64,000 nucleotides of DNA from Bacteriovoracaceae bacterium (lineage in GTDB: Bacteria > Bdellovibrionota > Bacteriovoracia > Bacteriovoracales > Bacteriovoracaceae), in the NCBI GenBank assembly GCA_021737405.1, contig JAIPEG010000001.1:62001-126000 (forward strand). Reading direction: 5' to 3'. The position numbers were made by a program, and so were the translations under genes. Below the pieces are notes generated by a model that saw only the letters and a list, made by a program, of their open reading frames with translations, did no database searches and was not told the DNA's origin. Every line of letters begins with the position of its first letter. Within the stretch, counting starts at the first letter, position 1. Below, in pieces: positions 37,131 through 46,415 of the stretch.

Positions 37131-38383
37131 GACCCATGAACCTCATCATCTGTTAAAAATGAATCGACAACAATTGCCCCAACGGCATCGCCAAAAACAT
37201 TTACAGTCGTTCTAAACATATCAAGTAATCTGTCCACAGCAAGAATAAGTCCAATCCCTTCAAGTGGTAAGCCAACAGCTCCAAGCACAATCGACATTGT
37301 AATTAAGCCCGCTCCTGGAATCGCCGCCGCACCAATCGCGGCAAGGGAAGCCGTCATAAAGATAATCACCTGCTGGCCAAGACCAAGATCAATTCCATAA
37401 GCCTGAGCAATAAAGATCGCCGCGACTGACTCATATAGGGCCGTCCCATCCATATTGATCGTCGCCCCCAAGGGGAGAACAAACTTTGCCGTGGCCTTTC
37501 TAATCCCTAAGTTTTCTTCAACAGACGCCATCGTAATCGGAAGAGTGGCCGCTGAAGATGAAGTGGAGAAGGCCGTTAAAAGAGGAGCCGAAATTCCTTT
37601 TAAGATAAACATTGGTGATTTTTTTAATCTCGCAGACGCCACAAACATGAGAAAAATGGCATGACAAGTAAGGCCCACCACTACCGTAAGAATGTACTTA
37701 CTTAAAGAAACAATGGCGGTAGTACCAGACTTTGCCATCACATCTAGCATGAGCACAAAAATCCCAATCGGTGCAAACTTCATAATTACATGGGTTAGTT
37801 TTAGGGTCATCTCCTCAAGGGCCGCCATAAAATTATTGATCGGCGCCGCCTTCTCTTTTGTATAAAGAGAAACGATTCCCATAAAGATGGCAAAGACAAT
37901 GATCTGTAAAATATTAGCGTTCGCTAAAGAGCTAGCAGGATTTGTTGGAATGGCATCCATCAACACCCCAAGGATCGTGTCGTATAATCCCTTTTGCTCA
38001 CTAACCTTAGACGCCATCGCACCAGAGAGACCTTCAAGACCCGCGCCCCCTAGGCTTGTTCCAACGCCAGGATTAATTAAATTCACAAAAATAAGACCAA
38101 AGAAAACGGCAATAACGGTCGTTATAAAATAATAACCTACAGCTTTTCTTCCCATTGAACCTAACGCCTCAGGCGTTCCTAAATTTGTCATTGACATATA
38201 AATCGAAGAAAAAACGAGAGGAACAATCACCATCTTTAAAAGTCTTATAAAAATCGTTCCAATTGGTTTTATGTAAGAGGCATAAGAATCTTGGCCCGTA
38301 GAGTGAATAAGAAGACCGATGATTAAGCCTCCCACCATGGCGTAACCTATTCTCTGTGCTTCTTTCTTCGATGCTTCCTGCAT
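37127..38383 (-). CDS. Dicarboxylate/amino acid:cation symporter (DAACS family)
   Basis: A 418-residue inner-membrane carrier related to GltP/DctA. About eight membrane helices plus re-entrant loops are visible. Signature regions are AFSTSSSAATLPI (serine-rich loop), GATINMDGTALYE (Na+/substrate site), MTASLAAIGAAAIPGAG, and DRLLDMFRTTVNVFGDA. It takes up glutamate, aspartate or C4-dicarboxylates with Na+ or H+. Predators live on amino acids, which suits it. The downstream phosphatase gene overlaps it. Substrate cannot be fixed from these motifs. Confidence 0.93.
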   Translation of the reverse strand: MQEASKKEAQRIGYAMVGGLIIGLLIHSTGQDSYASYIKPIGTIFIRLLKMVIVPLVFSSIYMSMTNLGTPEALGSMGRKAVGYYFITTVIAVFFGLIFVNLINPGVGTSLGGAGLEGLSGAMASKVSEQKGLYDTILGVLMDAIPTNPASSLANANILQIIVFAIFMGIVSLYTKEKAAPINNFMAALEEMTLKLTHVIMKFAPIGIFVLMLDVMAKSGTTAIVSLSKYILTVVVGLTCHAIFLMFVASARLKKSPMFILKGISAPLLTAFSTSSSAATLPITMASVEENLGIRKATAKFVLPLGATINMDGTALYESVAAIFIAQAYGIDLGLGQQVIIFMTASLAAIGAAAIPGAGLITMSIVLGAVGLPLEGIGLILAVDRLLDMFRTTVNVFGDAVGAIVVDSFLTDDEVHGS

Positions 38384-38463
38384 GAATTGCCCCTTTCAAA
38401 ATGCTCATGATCAATTGAGTTAGAATATCCTTAGCATTGTAACGAAATCACGCTCTTAACAGT

Positions 38464-39006
38464 ATGCAAAAGACCTTTTTTCTCCTTTTCCTCTTTACCC
38501 TTTGTCTGACTAATCTGTTCGGACAAATTGAGCCGCCCAATTATAACTTCTCTCTAGACACTCTGGGTGACTTTTACCCTGGAAAGAAGTTTGATCAGAT
38601 AAAGTTGAAATACGGCAAGGGAGAATTGGAGTTTGATAGAGGGCCTTCAAAAATCTACAAATTCTATATTACTCATATCCGTTATAAATTCCCCGTCTTT
38701 GTAAAAATTTATAAAGAGGAATCCGTTGGCTTTTTTGCGCGTCTTCCAAGCTACTTTCTTCACGATGTTTTTCATCAAAGCTTAATCAATCGCTATGGAA
38801 AACAAGACGAGTATTCAAAGGTTGGGAATTCGGCCAACTATACTTGGAGTAATGAAAAGAATTTAAAGCTTATTTACCAAGGCCAATGCGTCCTGACCTG
38901 CTTTCCCATGTATCTCTCAGGAGAGATGGTCAATCCCCCCGAAGGCTTTCCAGGGACTACGGATATTTTACAAGAATTTTATGTCGAAGGTCACACTACG
39001 ATTTAG
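38464..39006 (+). CDS. Small exported protein of unknown function
   Basis: A 180-residue protein with signal LFLFTLCLTNLFG ahead of mature QIEPPNYN. It has beta-rich sequence, with YPGKKFDQIKLKYGKGELEF (about 42-61), and a Cys pair (CVLTC). It converges on lgt with a 4-bp overlap and is divergent from the DAACS gene. I recognise no family. Confidence 0.65.
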   Translation: MQKTFFLLFLFTLCLTNLFGQIEPPNYNFSLDTLGDFYPGKKFDQIKLKYGKGELEFDRGPSKIYKFYITHIRYKFPVFVKIYKEESVGFFARLPSYFLHDVFHQSLINRYGKQDEYSKVGNSANYTWSNEKNLKLIYQGQCVLTCFPMYLSGEMVNPPEGFPGTTDILQEFYVEGHTTI

Positions 39007-39785
39007 CTCTCTAACTTCTTCTTTCTAACAAGCATCAAAGCAGTAATTCCTATCAAAACCATAACCATACAAAGAATTTGGCCCATGGTCGTTGTTCCAC
39101 CAAAGTAGTAACCAAGTTGAGAATCTGGCTCGCGAAAGAATTCTACAATGTAGCGAAAGACACCGTAGCCGATGAGAAAAGTCGAAGCAAGGTAGCCGTA
39201 GTGCTTAACCTTAGTTAGGAGAAACCATAAGATTCCAGATAACAATAGCCCTTCAAGCACACCTTCATAAAGTTGAGAAGGATGGCGAGGGTAAGGCCCG
39301 CCGCTAGGAAAGATAAGACCGAAAGAAGAATCAGTCATACGACCATAGAGCTCACCATTGATAAAGTTTCCAAGACGGCCAAAGAAGAGACCAGGGGCTC
39401 CCGCTAAGGCCACATTGTCCATAACCTGGGCCCAAGAAATTCCATTTTTTCTAGCAAAGATGAATCCACCAAGAAGAAGACCCGCTAAAGCCCCGTGAAA
39501 ACTTAAGCCCCCATTCCAAACGGCCAAGAGCTCTGTCAGGTGACTTTTGTAATAGCCCCAATTGTAAATAAAGACATAGAAAATTCTCGCCCCTAAAAAC
39601 ATACAAATAAACATAATCGTTATAAGAGAGTCGACCTTCTCTTTTTGAACTTGGAAAAATCCTCTATCAACGAGTTTCTTTAAGAGAAAGTTAGCGAGGA
39701 CAAATCCAACAACATACATCATGCCGTACCAACGCACTTGCAATGGACCTAGAGTGAAAATATTTGGGTCAAAGTCGACGACCAT
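39003..39785 (-). CDS. lgt: Prolipoprotein diacylglyceryl transferase
   Basis: A 260-residue inner-membrane enzyme that attaches diacylglycerol to the lipobox cysteine of prolipoproteins. The signature GRLGNFINGELYG is intact near residue 137. RHPSQLYEG and the N-terminal VRWYGMMY segment also match. About seven membrane helices. The many lipoproteins in the window are its substrates. It stands with an unknown gene upstream on the same strand (72-bp gap). Confidence 0.96.
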   Translation of the reverse strand: MVVDFDPNIFTLGPLQVRWYGMMYVVGFVLANFLLKKLVDRGFFQVQKEKVDSLITIMFICMFLGARIFYVFIYNWGYYKSHLTELLAVWNGGLSFHGALAGLLLGGFIFARKNGISWAQVMDNVALAGAPGLFFGRLGNFINGELYGRMTDSSFGLIFPSGGPYPRHPSQLYEGVLEGLLLSGILWFLLTKVKHYGYLASTFLIGYGVFRYIVEFFREPDSQLGYYFGGTTTMGQILCMVMVLIGITALMLVRKKKLES

Positions 39786-39857
39786 GAAGCATCCTTTTCT
39801 AAGATAGTAGACTTTATCTTAAAGATTCAAATGCGACATGAAAAGAAAGCCTTTAAT

Positions 39858-40679
39858 TTAAGTTGTGGCCTCTTTTCTTGGTTGAAAAGACTCTCTTGGG
39901 TGAATAAGACCTTCCCCTCTTCGAGAAACCGCTTGAAGCAGCTGACGAATGGGTAGGCTATGCCCTTCTGGATCAAGAAAGCTTGTGTGAACTGAAAGAA
40001 AGCTCATGAGCTCTTCACTACTCATTAAGATATTTCTATTTTTAAGCTTGTTATCAAGGCGCATAATTTTAAGCCTACTTGGAATTGATTTAACTCCATC
40101 CATACTTAAAATCTTTTTCTTATTAAGATCAAAAAAGACGACTTCTCCCTGACTCTCTTTTTGTCTTAAAACGACGAGGCCTTCTTTTACAGGCACTCCC
40201 CAAAAGCCAATCACACCAAGGGGTGCAAGTGCCCAAGAGAGAAAACGATTTAAGACTGTGCGTGCTGCAAAGATTCCTTCTTCATTTTCGCCAAAAGAAT
40301 CGGTGATCCCACACTCCCAAGCTTCTGCTGCATAAGAGTAAACCAAGAGGGCCTGGCCCTTGTAGCGATAAACTTTGTAGCCTTCTTTTGGAAGAATCGA
40401 CTCAAGTCCATAACGATCAGAGTGAGCAGCTGAATCAATTTGGCGCGCGACTTTGAAACTAGCTGGTTTAATTTTTAGCATTCGGGCAAAAGAGTTCTTA
40501 GAGAGCTCTAATTTGGCGAGATCAATTTCATTGCCACTCATTTGCCTAAAATTCATTTGTTCAACGATATTGGCCAAGGAATCTGCGAAGCCATCGTCTC
40601 CAAAATTCTCAAAACTGAGATAAATCGGATAGTCCTCGTCCGTATGGTATTGAAAATAGGTAATTTCTTGATCTTCCAT
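39858..40679 (-). CDS. Cytoplasmic protein of unknown function upstream of lgt
   Basis: A 273-residue protein starting MEDQEITYFQYH. I prefer this ATG to one 13 codons upstream (40718) because GAGGTG sits about four bases before it and the upstream codons encode an unlikely hydrophobic leader. It has beta-rich N- and central parts, a hydrophobic segment near 180-200 (SWALAPLGVIGFWGVPVKEG), and a C-terminal part that may bind (PIRQLLQAVSRRGEG). I recognise no family. The gene lies on the same strand as lgt. Confidence 0.65.
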   Translation of the reverse strand: MEDQEITYFQYHTDEDYPIYLSFENFGDDGFADSLANIVEQMNFRQMSGNEIDLAKLELSKNSFARMLKIKPASFKVARQIDSAAHSDRYGLESILPKEGYKVYRYKGQALLVYSYAAEAWECGITDSFGENEEGIFAARTVLNRFLSWALAPLGVIGFWGVPVKEGLVVLRQKESQGEVVFFDLNKKKILSMDGVKSIPSRLKIMRLDNKLKNRNILMSSEELMSFLSVHTSFLDPEGHSLPIRQLLQAVSRRGEGLIHPRESFQPRKEATT

Positions 40680-40841
40680 AAACACCTCTATGCGCAATAT
40701 CCAGGCCCATCTGGCCATTTACCTTATCGGATTGACCTAAAAGAACTTTATTTAAAGTAGGGCCATAAGATTAGCCTGGCCCAAAATCTGCTAAAACCCG
40801 GAAAACTTTGCCCTAAAGCCCTTTCCACGCGCGTTAAGTTA

Positions 40842-40870
40842 TTGACAGAGGGCCCAAAATTGCATAAAAA
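40842..40870 (+). promoter_or_regulatory. Sigma-70-like promoter of the ribosomal protein operon
   Basis: TTGACA (40842-40847), a 17-base spacer, then TAAAAA (40865-40870) upstream of rplU. The -35 box is perfect, the -10 is weaker. About 90 bp to the rplU start. Confidence 0.6.
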
Positions 40871-40959
40871 TCCACGTTCATTCGACTAAACTTGAGGGTC
40901 AGAAGCGCTTGAAATATAATTTTAAGTCCCCTCATTTTGTCATAACTTAAGGAGAAAGC

Positions 40960-41325
40960 ATGTACGGAGTAGTTGAAATTGGTGGACATCAGTATCGTGT
41001 AGAAGCTGGCGATGTTCTCGACGTGCAAAAATTAACAGACGAAGCCGGAAAAACAATTGAACTAGATCAGGTTCTTTTTGTTGGTGGTGAAAAAGCGACT
41101 ATTGGAACACCAGTTGTAAGTGGCGCTAAAGTAACAGCAAAAGTTATAAGACATGATCGTTCTAGAAAAGTAATCGTTTTCAAAAGAAAGCCAGGTGCTT
41201 ACCGTCGTAAAAACGGTCACCGTCAACATTACACTTCTCTACTCATCACTGAGATCAATGATGGCCAAGGGAATACAGTAAAGATTGATGCTGATTCTAA
41301 GAACGCTAAGAAATTTTTAAAGTAA
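40960..41325 (+). CDS. rplU: 50S ribosomal protein L21
   Basis: A 121-residue L21 with the family start MYGVVEIGGHQYRVEAGDVL and YRRKNGHRQHYT near residue 86. It binds 23S rRNA. The C-terminal end carries about 15 extra residues rich in Lys and Asp relative to the usual 103. It is followed by rpmA, the standard order, and has an AAGGAG site. Confidence 0.97.
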   Translation: MYGVVEIGGHQYRVEAGDVLDVQKLTDEAGKTIELDQVLFVGGEKATIGTPVVSGAKVTAKVIRHDRSRKVIVFKRKPGAYRRKNGHRQHYTSLLITEINDGQGNTVKIDADSKNAKKFLK

Positions 41326-41347
41326 TAACAAATATTAGGAGCATACT

Positions 41348-41596
41348 ATGGCACACAAGAAAGCGGGTGGTTCGACCAGTAACGGTAGAGATTCAAACCC
41401 TAAAATGCGTGGAGTAAAAATGTACGGCGGACAAGTGGTTATCCCTGGGAACATCATTGTTCGTCAGTGTGGTACTAAGTTTCACGCTGGTAAAAATGTT
41501 GGAATGGGTAAAGACTTTACTCTATTCGCAAAAGCAGAAGGTAAAGTGGAGTTCTCTTGGTATAACAAGACAACTAAACTTGTTTCTGTTGTTTAA
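41348..41596 (+). CDS. rpmA: 50S ribosomal protein L27
   Basis: An 82-residue L27 starting [19 protein letters not shown], of normal length, with no N-terminal extension of the Firmicute type that needs cleavage. It lies near the peptidyl transferase centre. Operon with rplU upstream; an AGGAG-type site precedes it and a terminator follows. Confidence 0.97.
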   Translation: MAHKKAGGSTSNGRDSNPKMRGVKMYGGQVVIPGNIIVRQCGTKFHAGKNVGMGKDFTLFAKAEGKVEFSWYNKTTKLVSVV

Positions 41597-41632
41597 GTTT
41601 TTTTAGGCTTAACAAAACAAATAATTTCATAG

Positions 41633-41661
41633 AAAGGGAATTCTTTGAATTCCCTTTTTTT
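41633..41661 (+). terminator. Intrinsic terminator after rpmA
   Basis: AAAGGGAATTC and GAATTCCCTTT form an 11-bp stem with a three-base loop that runs into T residues. It separates rplU-rpmA from obgE, which starts only 34 bases after it. Confidence 0.85.
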
Positions 41662-41694
41662 ATGGATATTTATTAAAAAGAAAAATAAAGAATT

Positions 41695-42690
41695 ATGCGA
41701 TTTATAGACGAAGTTAATATTACGATTTCATCGGGCAAAGGCGGAGACGGCTGTGTTGCCTTTCGAAGAGAAAAGTTCGTTCCCCGTGGTGGACCAAATG
41801 GTGGCGATGGCGGAGATGGCGGCAATATTTATTTTGAGGCCGACGAAGGCGTTAACACTCTTTTAAATTATCGTGGCGTAAAGTACTACAAAGCAGAAAA
41901 TGGTGAAGCAGGTATGGGAAGTGGCTGTAATGGTCGCTGTGGTGAAGACCTCATTCTTAGAGTGCCTGTAGGAACCATTGTCCGCCACCATGAAACAAAT
42001 GAAGTCTTGGCAGACCTAACAACTCACGGTCAAAAAGTTCTCTTACTCGAGGGCGGTCGTGGTGGACTTGGAAACACCAACTTCAAATCTTCAACAAATC
42101 AAATTCCTCAAAAAGCGACCCCAGGAAAGGAGGGAGTCGAATTTGAGGTAGAACTCGAACTTAAACTAATCGCTGACATCGCTCTGATTGGTATGCCAAA
42201 TGCTGGCAAGTCCACTCTGATAAGCGTTCTCTCATCAGCTAAGCCCAAGATTGCAGACTACCCTTTTACAACCCTTGAGCCAAATCTTGGTGTTGTAAAG
42301 CTTGGTGACGATCAGTCCCTCGTGATAGCCGATATCCCTGGTCTCATTGAAGACGCATCTGAAGGAAAGGGTCTTGGAATAAAGTTTTTAAAACACATTG
42401 AAAGGACCAAGGCGTTTATTCACCTTGTGGATGTTTCATGGTGCTTAGATGAGTTTGAAGCCTTTGAACAATATGTTGTGATAAGACAAGAACTTGAAAA
42501 ATATAATAAAGATCTCCTCAACAAAAAAGAGCTCGTGTGCTTAACAAAAATCGACGCCATGACAGAAGAAGAGATCACGAAGTTTGTTAGTTTTTTTGAA
42601 CAGAACCTTGATAGAAAGGTTCTTCCCATATCATCAGTCTCCGGCAGGAGTATTGCTGATTTAAAAGGTCTTCTCGTACGCCTATTGTAG
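41695..42690 (+). CDS. obgE: GTPase Obg/CgtA
   Basis: A 331-residue ribosome-assembly GTPase. The N-terminal glycine-rich Obg fold (GGPNGGDGGDGGNIYFEAD) is followed by the G domain: GMPNAGKST (P-loop), DIPGLIEDASEGKGLG, and TKID. The C-terminal OCT domain of many Obg proteins is absent, and the chain ends soon after ISSVSGRSIADLKGLL. It starts just past the rpmA terminator with a weak ribosome site, so it probably also uses readthrough or its own promoter. It is followed by rsfS. Confidence 0.96.
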   Translation: MRFIDEVNITISSGKGGDGCVAFRREKFVPRGGPNGGDGGDGGNIYFEADEGVNTLLNYRGVKYYKAENGEAGMGSGCNGRCGEDLILRVPVGTIVRHHETNEVLADLTTHGQKVLLLEGGRGGLGNTNFKSSTNQIPQKATPGKEGVEFEVELELKLIADIALIGMPNAGKSTLISVLSSAKPKIADYPFTTLEPNLGVVKLGDDQSLVIADIPGLIEDASEGKGLGIKFLKHIERTKAFIHLVDVSWCLDEFEAFEQYVVIRQELEKYNKDLLNKKELVCLTKIDAMTEEEITKFVSFFEQNLDRKVLPISSVSGRSIADLKGLLVRLL

Positions 42691-42712
42691 ACGAGAATTT
42701 TAGGAGCAATGA

Positions 42713-43183
42713 ATGTCACAAGAATTTATCAACAATGAAATCAAAAAAATTATCGATGACAAAGAATTTAACTACCCAAGAAATATGGCCATGGCCGCGG
42801 CCTGGGTTCTAGGCAACTTAAAAGGTATTAACCTTAAAGTTTTTGATGTGAGCCACACAAGCTCACTCTCTGATTATTATGTACTAGCATCTGCCACCAA
42901 CACGACTCAGGCCAATGCAATGGCGAGTGAAATCGTTCGCTGTCTAAGAAACCATGAACTTAACTTCTTATCTAAAGAAGGCGTCAATGGCTCTGACTGG
43001 ATCCTTTTAGATGCAGGAGATATTATCATTCACATTTTCCTAGAAACCGCGCGAGAAATCTACGGACTCGAAGAGTTATGGACAGATGCTAAAAGTGTCA
43101 GCATTCCTCAGTCTTACTACTTTTCAAGTGAAGACGCCGAAGCGGCAGGTAAACTTGATGACAAGGGAAGAGACTTCTTCTAG
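42713..43183 (+). CDS. rsfS: Ribosomal silencing factor
   Basis: A 156-residue protein with a DUF143 core (FDVSHTSSLSDYYVLASATN; GSDWILLDAGDIIIHIF; REIYGLEELW) that binds L14 and blocks subunit joining. It has about 30 extra N-terminal residues and a C-terminal tail with DDKGRDFF. It sits between obgE and rlmH, and the rlmH ATG is six bases downstream. Start ATG is preceded by AGGAG. Confidence 0.95.
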   Translation: MSQEFINNEIKKIIDDKEFNYPRNMAMAAAWVLGNLKGINLKVFDVSHTSSLSDYYVLASATNTTQANAMASEIVRCLRNHELNFLSKEGVNGSDWILLDAGDIIIHIFLETAREIYGLEELWTDAKSVSIPQSYYFSSEDAEAAGKLDDKGRDFF

Positions 43184-43189
43184 CGATTC

Positions 43190-43648
43190 ATGAAGACCAT
43201 TCACATCATTTGCGTTGGTAAAAATAAAGAAAAGCACTATCTCTCTCTTGAAGAGGATTACTTAAAAAGAATCAAAACTTTTAAGCTTCTCATTCATGAA
43301 GTCCGCTCTCACGAAGAGGACTTAAATAAAGAGGCTGAAGAAGTTCAAAAAAAATTAAGCGGCCTCTCTAAAAATAATCAACTCCCCTTTTATTTATTAA
43401 CGGAACGAGGAAAAGATTTTAACTCTCTTCAATTTTCTCAATTTATAGAAAACTCTCTTAATCAAGTGGGTGATTTTGCTCTCATTATTGGGGGAGCTTC
43501 TGGTCATGGCGATAAGCTCTATCAAAATGCCTTAGGGGAACTTAGCCTTGGCAGGCTTACCTTTCCTCATAAAATGGCAAGACTGATGCTAGTCGAGCAG
43601 CTCTATAGAAGTGAAACCATTATGCTGGGTCATCCCTACAATAAATAA
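43190..43648 (+). CDS. rlmH: 23S rRNA pseudouridine-1915 N3-methyltransferase
   Basis: A 152-residue SPOUT enzyme. The C-terminal knot shows FALIIGGASGHGDKLYQNAL and LMLVEQLYRSETIMLGHPYN, close to the family ending EQxYRA...YH. It methylates pseudouridine 1915 in helix 69. It follows rsfS by six bases and overlaps the convergent acyltransferase gene by 13 bp. Confidence 0.95.
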   Translation: MKTIHIICVGKNKEKHYLSLEEDYLKRIKTFKLLIHEVRSHEEDLNKEAEEVQKKLSGLSKNNQLPFYLLTERGKDFNSLQFSQFIENSLNQVGDFALIIGGASGHGDKLYQNALGELSLGRLTFPHKMARLMLVEQLYRSETIMLGHPYNK

Positions 43649-44475
43649 GTCTCTGGTTCACGAAAGCATTTTTTTAATTCACTCGCCATCTGGGCCGCAT
43701 GAACTCCATCAATAAGACGATGATCAAAAGTGACAGCAATGGGAAGCATGGGCCGAATCTCAACTTTACCCTCAATGGCCACTGGCTTGTCCGTGACAGC
43801 ACCGACAGTAAGCAGCAGAGGTACTCTTGAGTAGGGACAAAGGGGCGCCCACGCCAAATCAATTCCTAGGCTTCCAATATTAGTGATCATCACCGAACCA
43901 AAGGGGTCTCTTGGAAGACCAAAAAAGCTCATATTTAGATTTAGTCCATAAATAAGCCATGAGCCAATATTTAAATATAGACGTGAGAGACACCAAGGAA
44001 GATATTCAAAAACTTTTAAGTTATCAGCAATCTCACGATCCTCTCCGGCACGTACGGCCTGCGTTTTTTCCTTTAAGGCCTTCGCTATTTGATAGACTCT
44101 TAAATCCTCTGCATTTGGAATCGTTGTGCCTGAGAGAGTCGCCTTTTTAATCGCATCATGACCAATCCCTGGTATATTGACTTGATAAAAAAGTGTCACA
44201 TCCTCTCTTAAATAAATGCGTGATCCTCTAATCATGCCATTAATTTCTGGTCTTAAATTCATACAATGCGCAATGGCCTTACCCACAAGATGAGATGGCG
44301 TCACCTTTATGTCATGCTCTAATTCATAATCCGGTAGTACCTTTTGAACCTCAGACATATCTATTTCGATCAGGCCATAAACAGAGGGATCCCCTACTGT
44401 TTTCCAGGTTCCCATCGCCATTTTTCGCGTCGGACTTGTATCATCTAGAATTTTTAGATTTAAATTTTTCATCAC
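43636..44475 (-). CDS. 2-oxoacid dehydrogenase acyltransferase catalytic domain without a lipoyl domain
   Basis: A 279-residue protein that is only the E2-type acyltransferase core. The catalytic motif is TFDHRLIDGVHAA near residue 253, with the His and Asp of HxxxDG. There is no N-terminal lipoyl domain or peripheral subunit-binding domain, so it cannot itself carry acetyl groups between E1 and E3 as a normal E2 does. The start is GTG followed by ATG, directly after the lrp-type stop. It may be a CAT-like acetyltransferase derived from E2. Which acyl donor it uses is open. Confidence 0.85.
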   Translation of the reverse strand: MMKNLNLKILDDTSPTRKMAMGTWKTVGDPSVYGLIEIDMSEVQKVLPDYELEHDIKVTPSHLVGKAIAHCMNLRPEINGMIRGSRIYLREDVTLFYQVNIPGIGHDAIKKATLSGTTIPNAEDLRVYQIAKALKEKTQAVRAGEDREIADNLKVFEYLPWCLSRLYLNIGSWLIYGLNLNMSFFGLPRDPFGSVMITNIGSLGIDLAWAPLCPYSRVPLLLTVGAVTDKPVAIEGKVEIRPMLPIAVTFDHRLIDGVHAAQMASELKKCFREPETYLL

Positions 44476-44958
44476 CTAATCCAATGGCTCTGGTAGCCCC
44501 GGGTCTCTTTGGATAGGATTATCAAGAGAAATAAGAGTCTCTGTGGATTGTATCTCTTTGATGGCCTGAAGCTTTTCAATAAGAAACAAGTGAAGATCTC
44601 GCGTGCTCCTTGTGACGACTTTTACAAAGAGAGAGTACTGGCCCGTCGTGTAGTGAACTTCCGTAATTTCTTTTAGTTTCTTAAGCTTTGGTAAAACCGT
44701 TTGGTAGTCTTTAGCTGTACCGAGATTAACCCCAACGAAGGCCGTGACCTCAAGTCCAAGTTTTGCAAAATCCACAACAATTCGTGAGCCTTGGATAACT
44801 CCTGCTTCTTTCATTTTATTCGTTCGAACATGAATGGTTCCGCCAGAGACAATGATCTCCCTTGCGATGTCTTGATAGGAGCGCCTTGAGTCTTCAAGGA
44901 GACGAGTTAAAATCTCACGATCTACTTTATCAATGGGATAAGGTTTGTGTTCTTCCAT
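44476..44958 (-). CDS. Lrp/AsnC-family transcriptional regulator
   Basis: A 160-residue regulator with an N-terminal helix-turn-helix (ILTRLLEDSRRSYQDIAREI) and a C-terminal ligand-sensing RAM domain (VTAFVGVNLGTAKDY...HYTTGQYSLFVKVV). Members respond to amino acids. I chose the ATG at 44958 because AAGGAT lies eight bases upstream; an earlier ATG at 44985 is possible. Its stop codon abuts the acyltransferase gene start, so the regulator and acyltransferase share a message and may control each other. Confidence 0.9.
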   Translation of the reverse strand: MEEHKPYPIDKVDREILTRLLEDSRRSYQDIAREIIVSGGTIHVRTNKMKEAGVIQGSRIVVDFAKLGLEVTAFVGVNLGTAKDYQTVLPKLKKLKEITEVHYTTGQYSLFVKVVTRSTRDLHLFLIEKLQAIKEIQSTETLISLDNPIQRDPGLPEPLD

Positions 44959-45042
44959 AATGATATCCTTAAAGAATGAGTCCATTCATTAGGAATATTC
45001 TAATACATTAGGGTATTTAGTAATAGAGAGAAAAATGGTCTT

Positions 45043-46053
45043 TTAGAACCTTCTAGGGATGAGTCCAGTGATTTCATAAACCATTTTTAAAGTGACGGCC
45101 GCTCTCATACGGGCCTTGGCCGCACCTTTGGCCATAAGATCTTCAAGATGGTCCTTATTTTTCATCAAATCAGCATACTTTTCTTGAACCGGCTTCAACG
45201 TTTCAACCACAAGGTCTGCTAGATCAACTTTGAGATGACCATACATCTTGCCTTCGTAGTCCTTACAGATCTCTTCGATAGATTTTTCACTTAGAACAGA
45301 ATAGATCGTCAAAAGATTAGCAAGACCCGCCTTATTTTCAGGATCAAAGCTTACAACCGTGTCCGAATCCGTCTGAGCAGACTTTATTTTTTTCAGAATT
45401 TTCTTGGGTGAATCAATAATAGAGACGAAGTTCTTTTCGTTCTCATCAGACTTACTCATCTTCTTTGTGGGATCCTGAAGGGACATAATACGCGCCCCGC
45501 TCTTCCCAATAAAAGCATCAGGCATTTTTAAGTGGCCTTCACCATAGCGATTTTCAAACCAAACAACTATGTCGCGACAAAGCTCCATATGTTGTCTTTG
45601 GTCATCCCCTACTGGAACCATATCAGCTTGATACAAGAGGATATCAGCTGCCATCAAAACGGGATAAGAAAAAAGTCCTGCATTAATATTTTTGGTATTG
45701 GCAGACTTCTCTTTAAATTGAGTCATGCGATTTAAATTACCAATAGGAGTTAAGCAAGTGAGGATCCAAGCAAGTTCAGCATGTTCATAAATATGAGATT
45801 GAACAAAAATCGTATTCTTATCTGGGTCTAAACCTAGGGCCAAGTATTGAGCAAAGAAACTATAACATCTCTCTCTCAGGGCCTTTGGGTCTTGAGCAAC
45901 AGTCAGCGCGTGAAGGTCCGCGATAAAATAGTGGCAGTTGAAATCTTCTTGGAGCTTCTTCCAATTGTTAATAGCGCCAATATAATTTCCAAGAGTGAGG
46001 TCTCCAGTAACAGTGGAGCCCGATAGAATGACCTTTTTCGTTGTTTCGCTCAT
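45043..46053 (-). CDS. trpS: Tryptophanyl-tRNA synthetase
   Basis: A 336-residue class I synthetase that charges tRNA-Trp. The HIGH-type signature reads GDLTLGNYIGA and the KMSKS loop reads KKMSKSDEN near residue 200. DQRQHMELCRDI is also typical. Normal length. A terminator for the upstream tRNA-fMet gene lies only 25 bases before its ATG; I see no good ribosome site or promoter in between. Confidence 0.97.
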   Translation of the reverse strand: MSETTKKVILSGSTVTGDLTLGNYIGAINNWKKLQEDFNCHYFIADLHALTVAQDPKALRERCYSFFAQYLALGLDPDKNTIFVQSHIYEHAELAWILTCLTPIGNLNRMTQFKEKSANTKNINAGLFSYPVLMAADILLYQADMVPVGDDQRQHMELCRDIVVWFENRYGEGHLKMPDAFIGKSGARIMSLQDPTKKMSKSDENEKNFVSIIDSPKKILKKIKSAQTDSDTVVSFDPENKAGLANLLTIYSVLSEKSIEEICKDYEGKMYGHLKVDLADLVVETLKPVQEKYADLMKNKDHLEDLMAKGAAKARMRAAVTLKMVYEITGLIPRRF

Positions 46054-46077
46054 AATGAAAGCCTACAAGAATGTGTA

Positions 46078-46108
46078 AAAAAAAGGCCACCTGTTTTACG
46101 AGGTGGCC
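46078..46108 (-). terminator. Intrinsic terminator between tRNA-fMet and trpS
   Basis: On the minus strand GGCCACCT and AGGTGGCC pair over an eight-base loop and run into seven T residues. It lies 14 bases after the tRNA 3' end and 25 bases before trpS, so trpS would need readthrough or a hidden promoter. Confidence 0.85.
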
Positions 46109-46121
46109 TTAAATATAAACT

Positions 46122-46198
<77 letters not shown>

Positions 46199-46233
46199 TT
46201 AAATCATTGAAAACAGATCCTATTAGTGGGCTG

Positions 46234-46262
46234 ATAATAGTATGGGTGAATCTGATTGTCCA
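46234..46262 (-). promoter_or_regulatory. Promoter of the tRNA-fMet gene
   Basis: On the minus strand TGGACA, 17 bases, then TATTAT, each one mismatch from sigma-70 consensus. About 35 bases before the tRNA 5' end. Confidence 0.7.
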
Positions 46263-46415
46263 GCATTCTTATATGTATTAATGCAGGGTTATGATCCGTT
46301 TTAAATCGTAGAGATTTACTCCAACTTAAATTCCTAAAATCATTAGAGTTTTGGGCGATAAGTAATTAATAGCGCCGCTCATATAGGCCGAAAACACTGT
46401 ATTGAGGAATGCATC

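Noticed and set aside
40760-40782. GGGCCA/TGGCCC inverted repeat in the rplU upstream region
   Set aside because: It has an 11-base loop and no T-run, and it is short, so I do not call it a terminator or operator.
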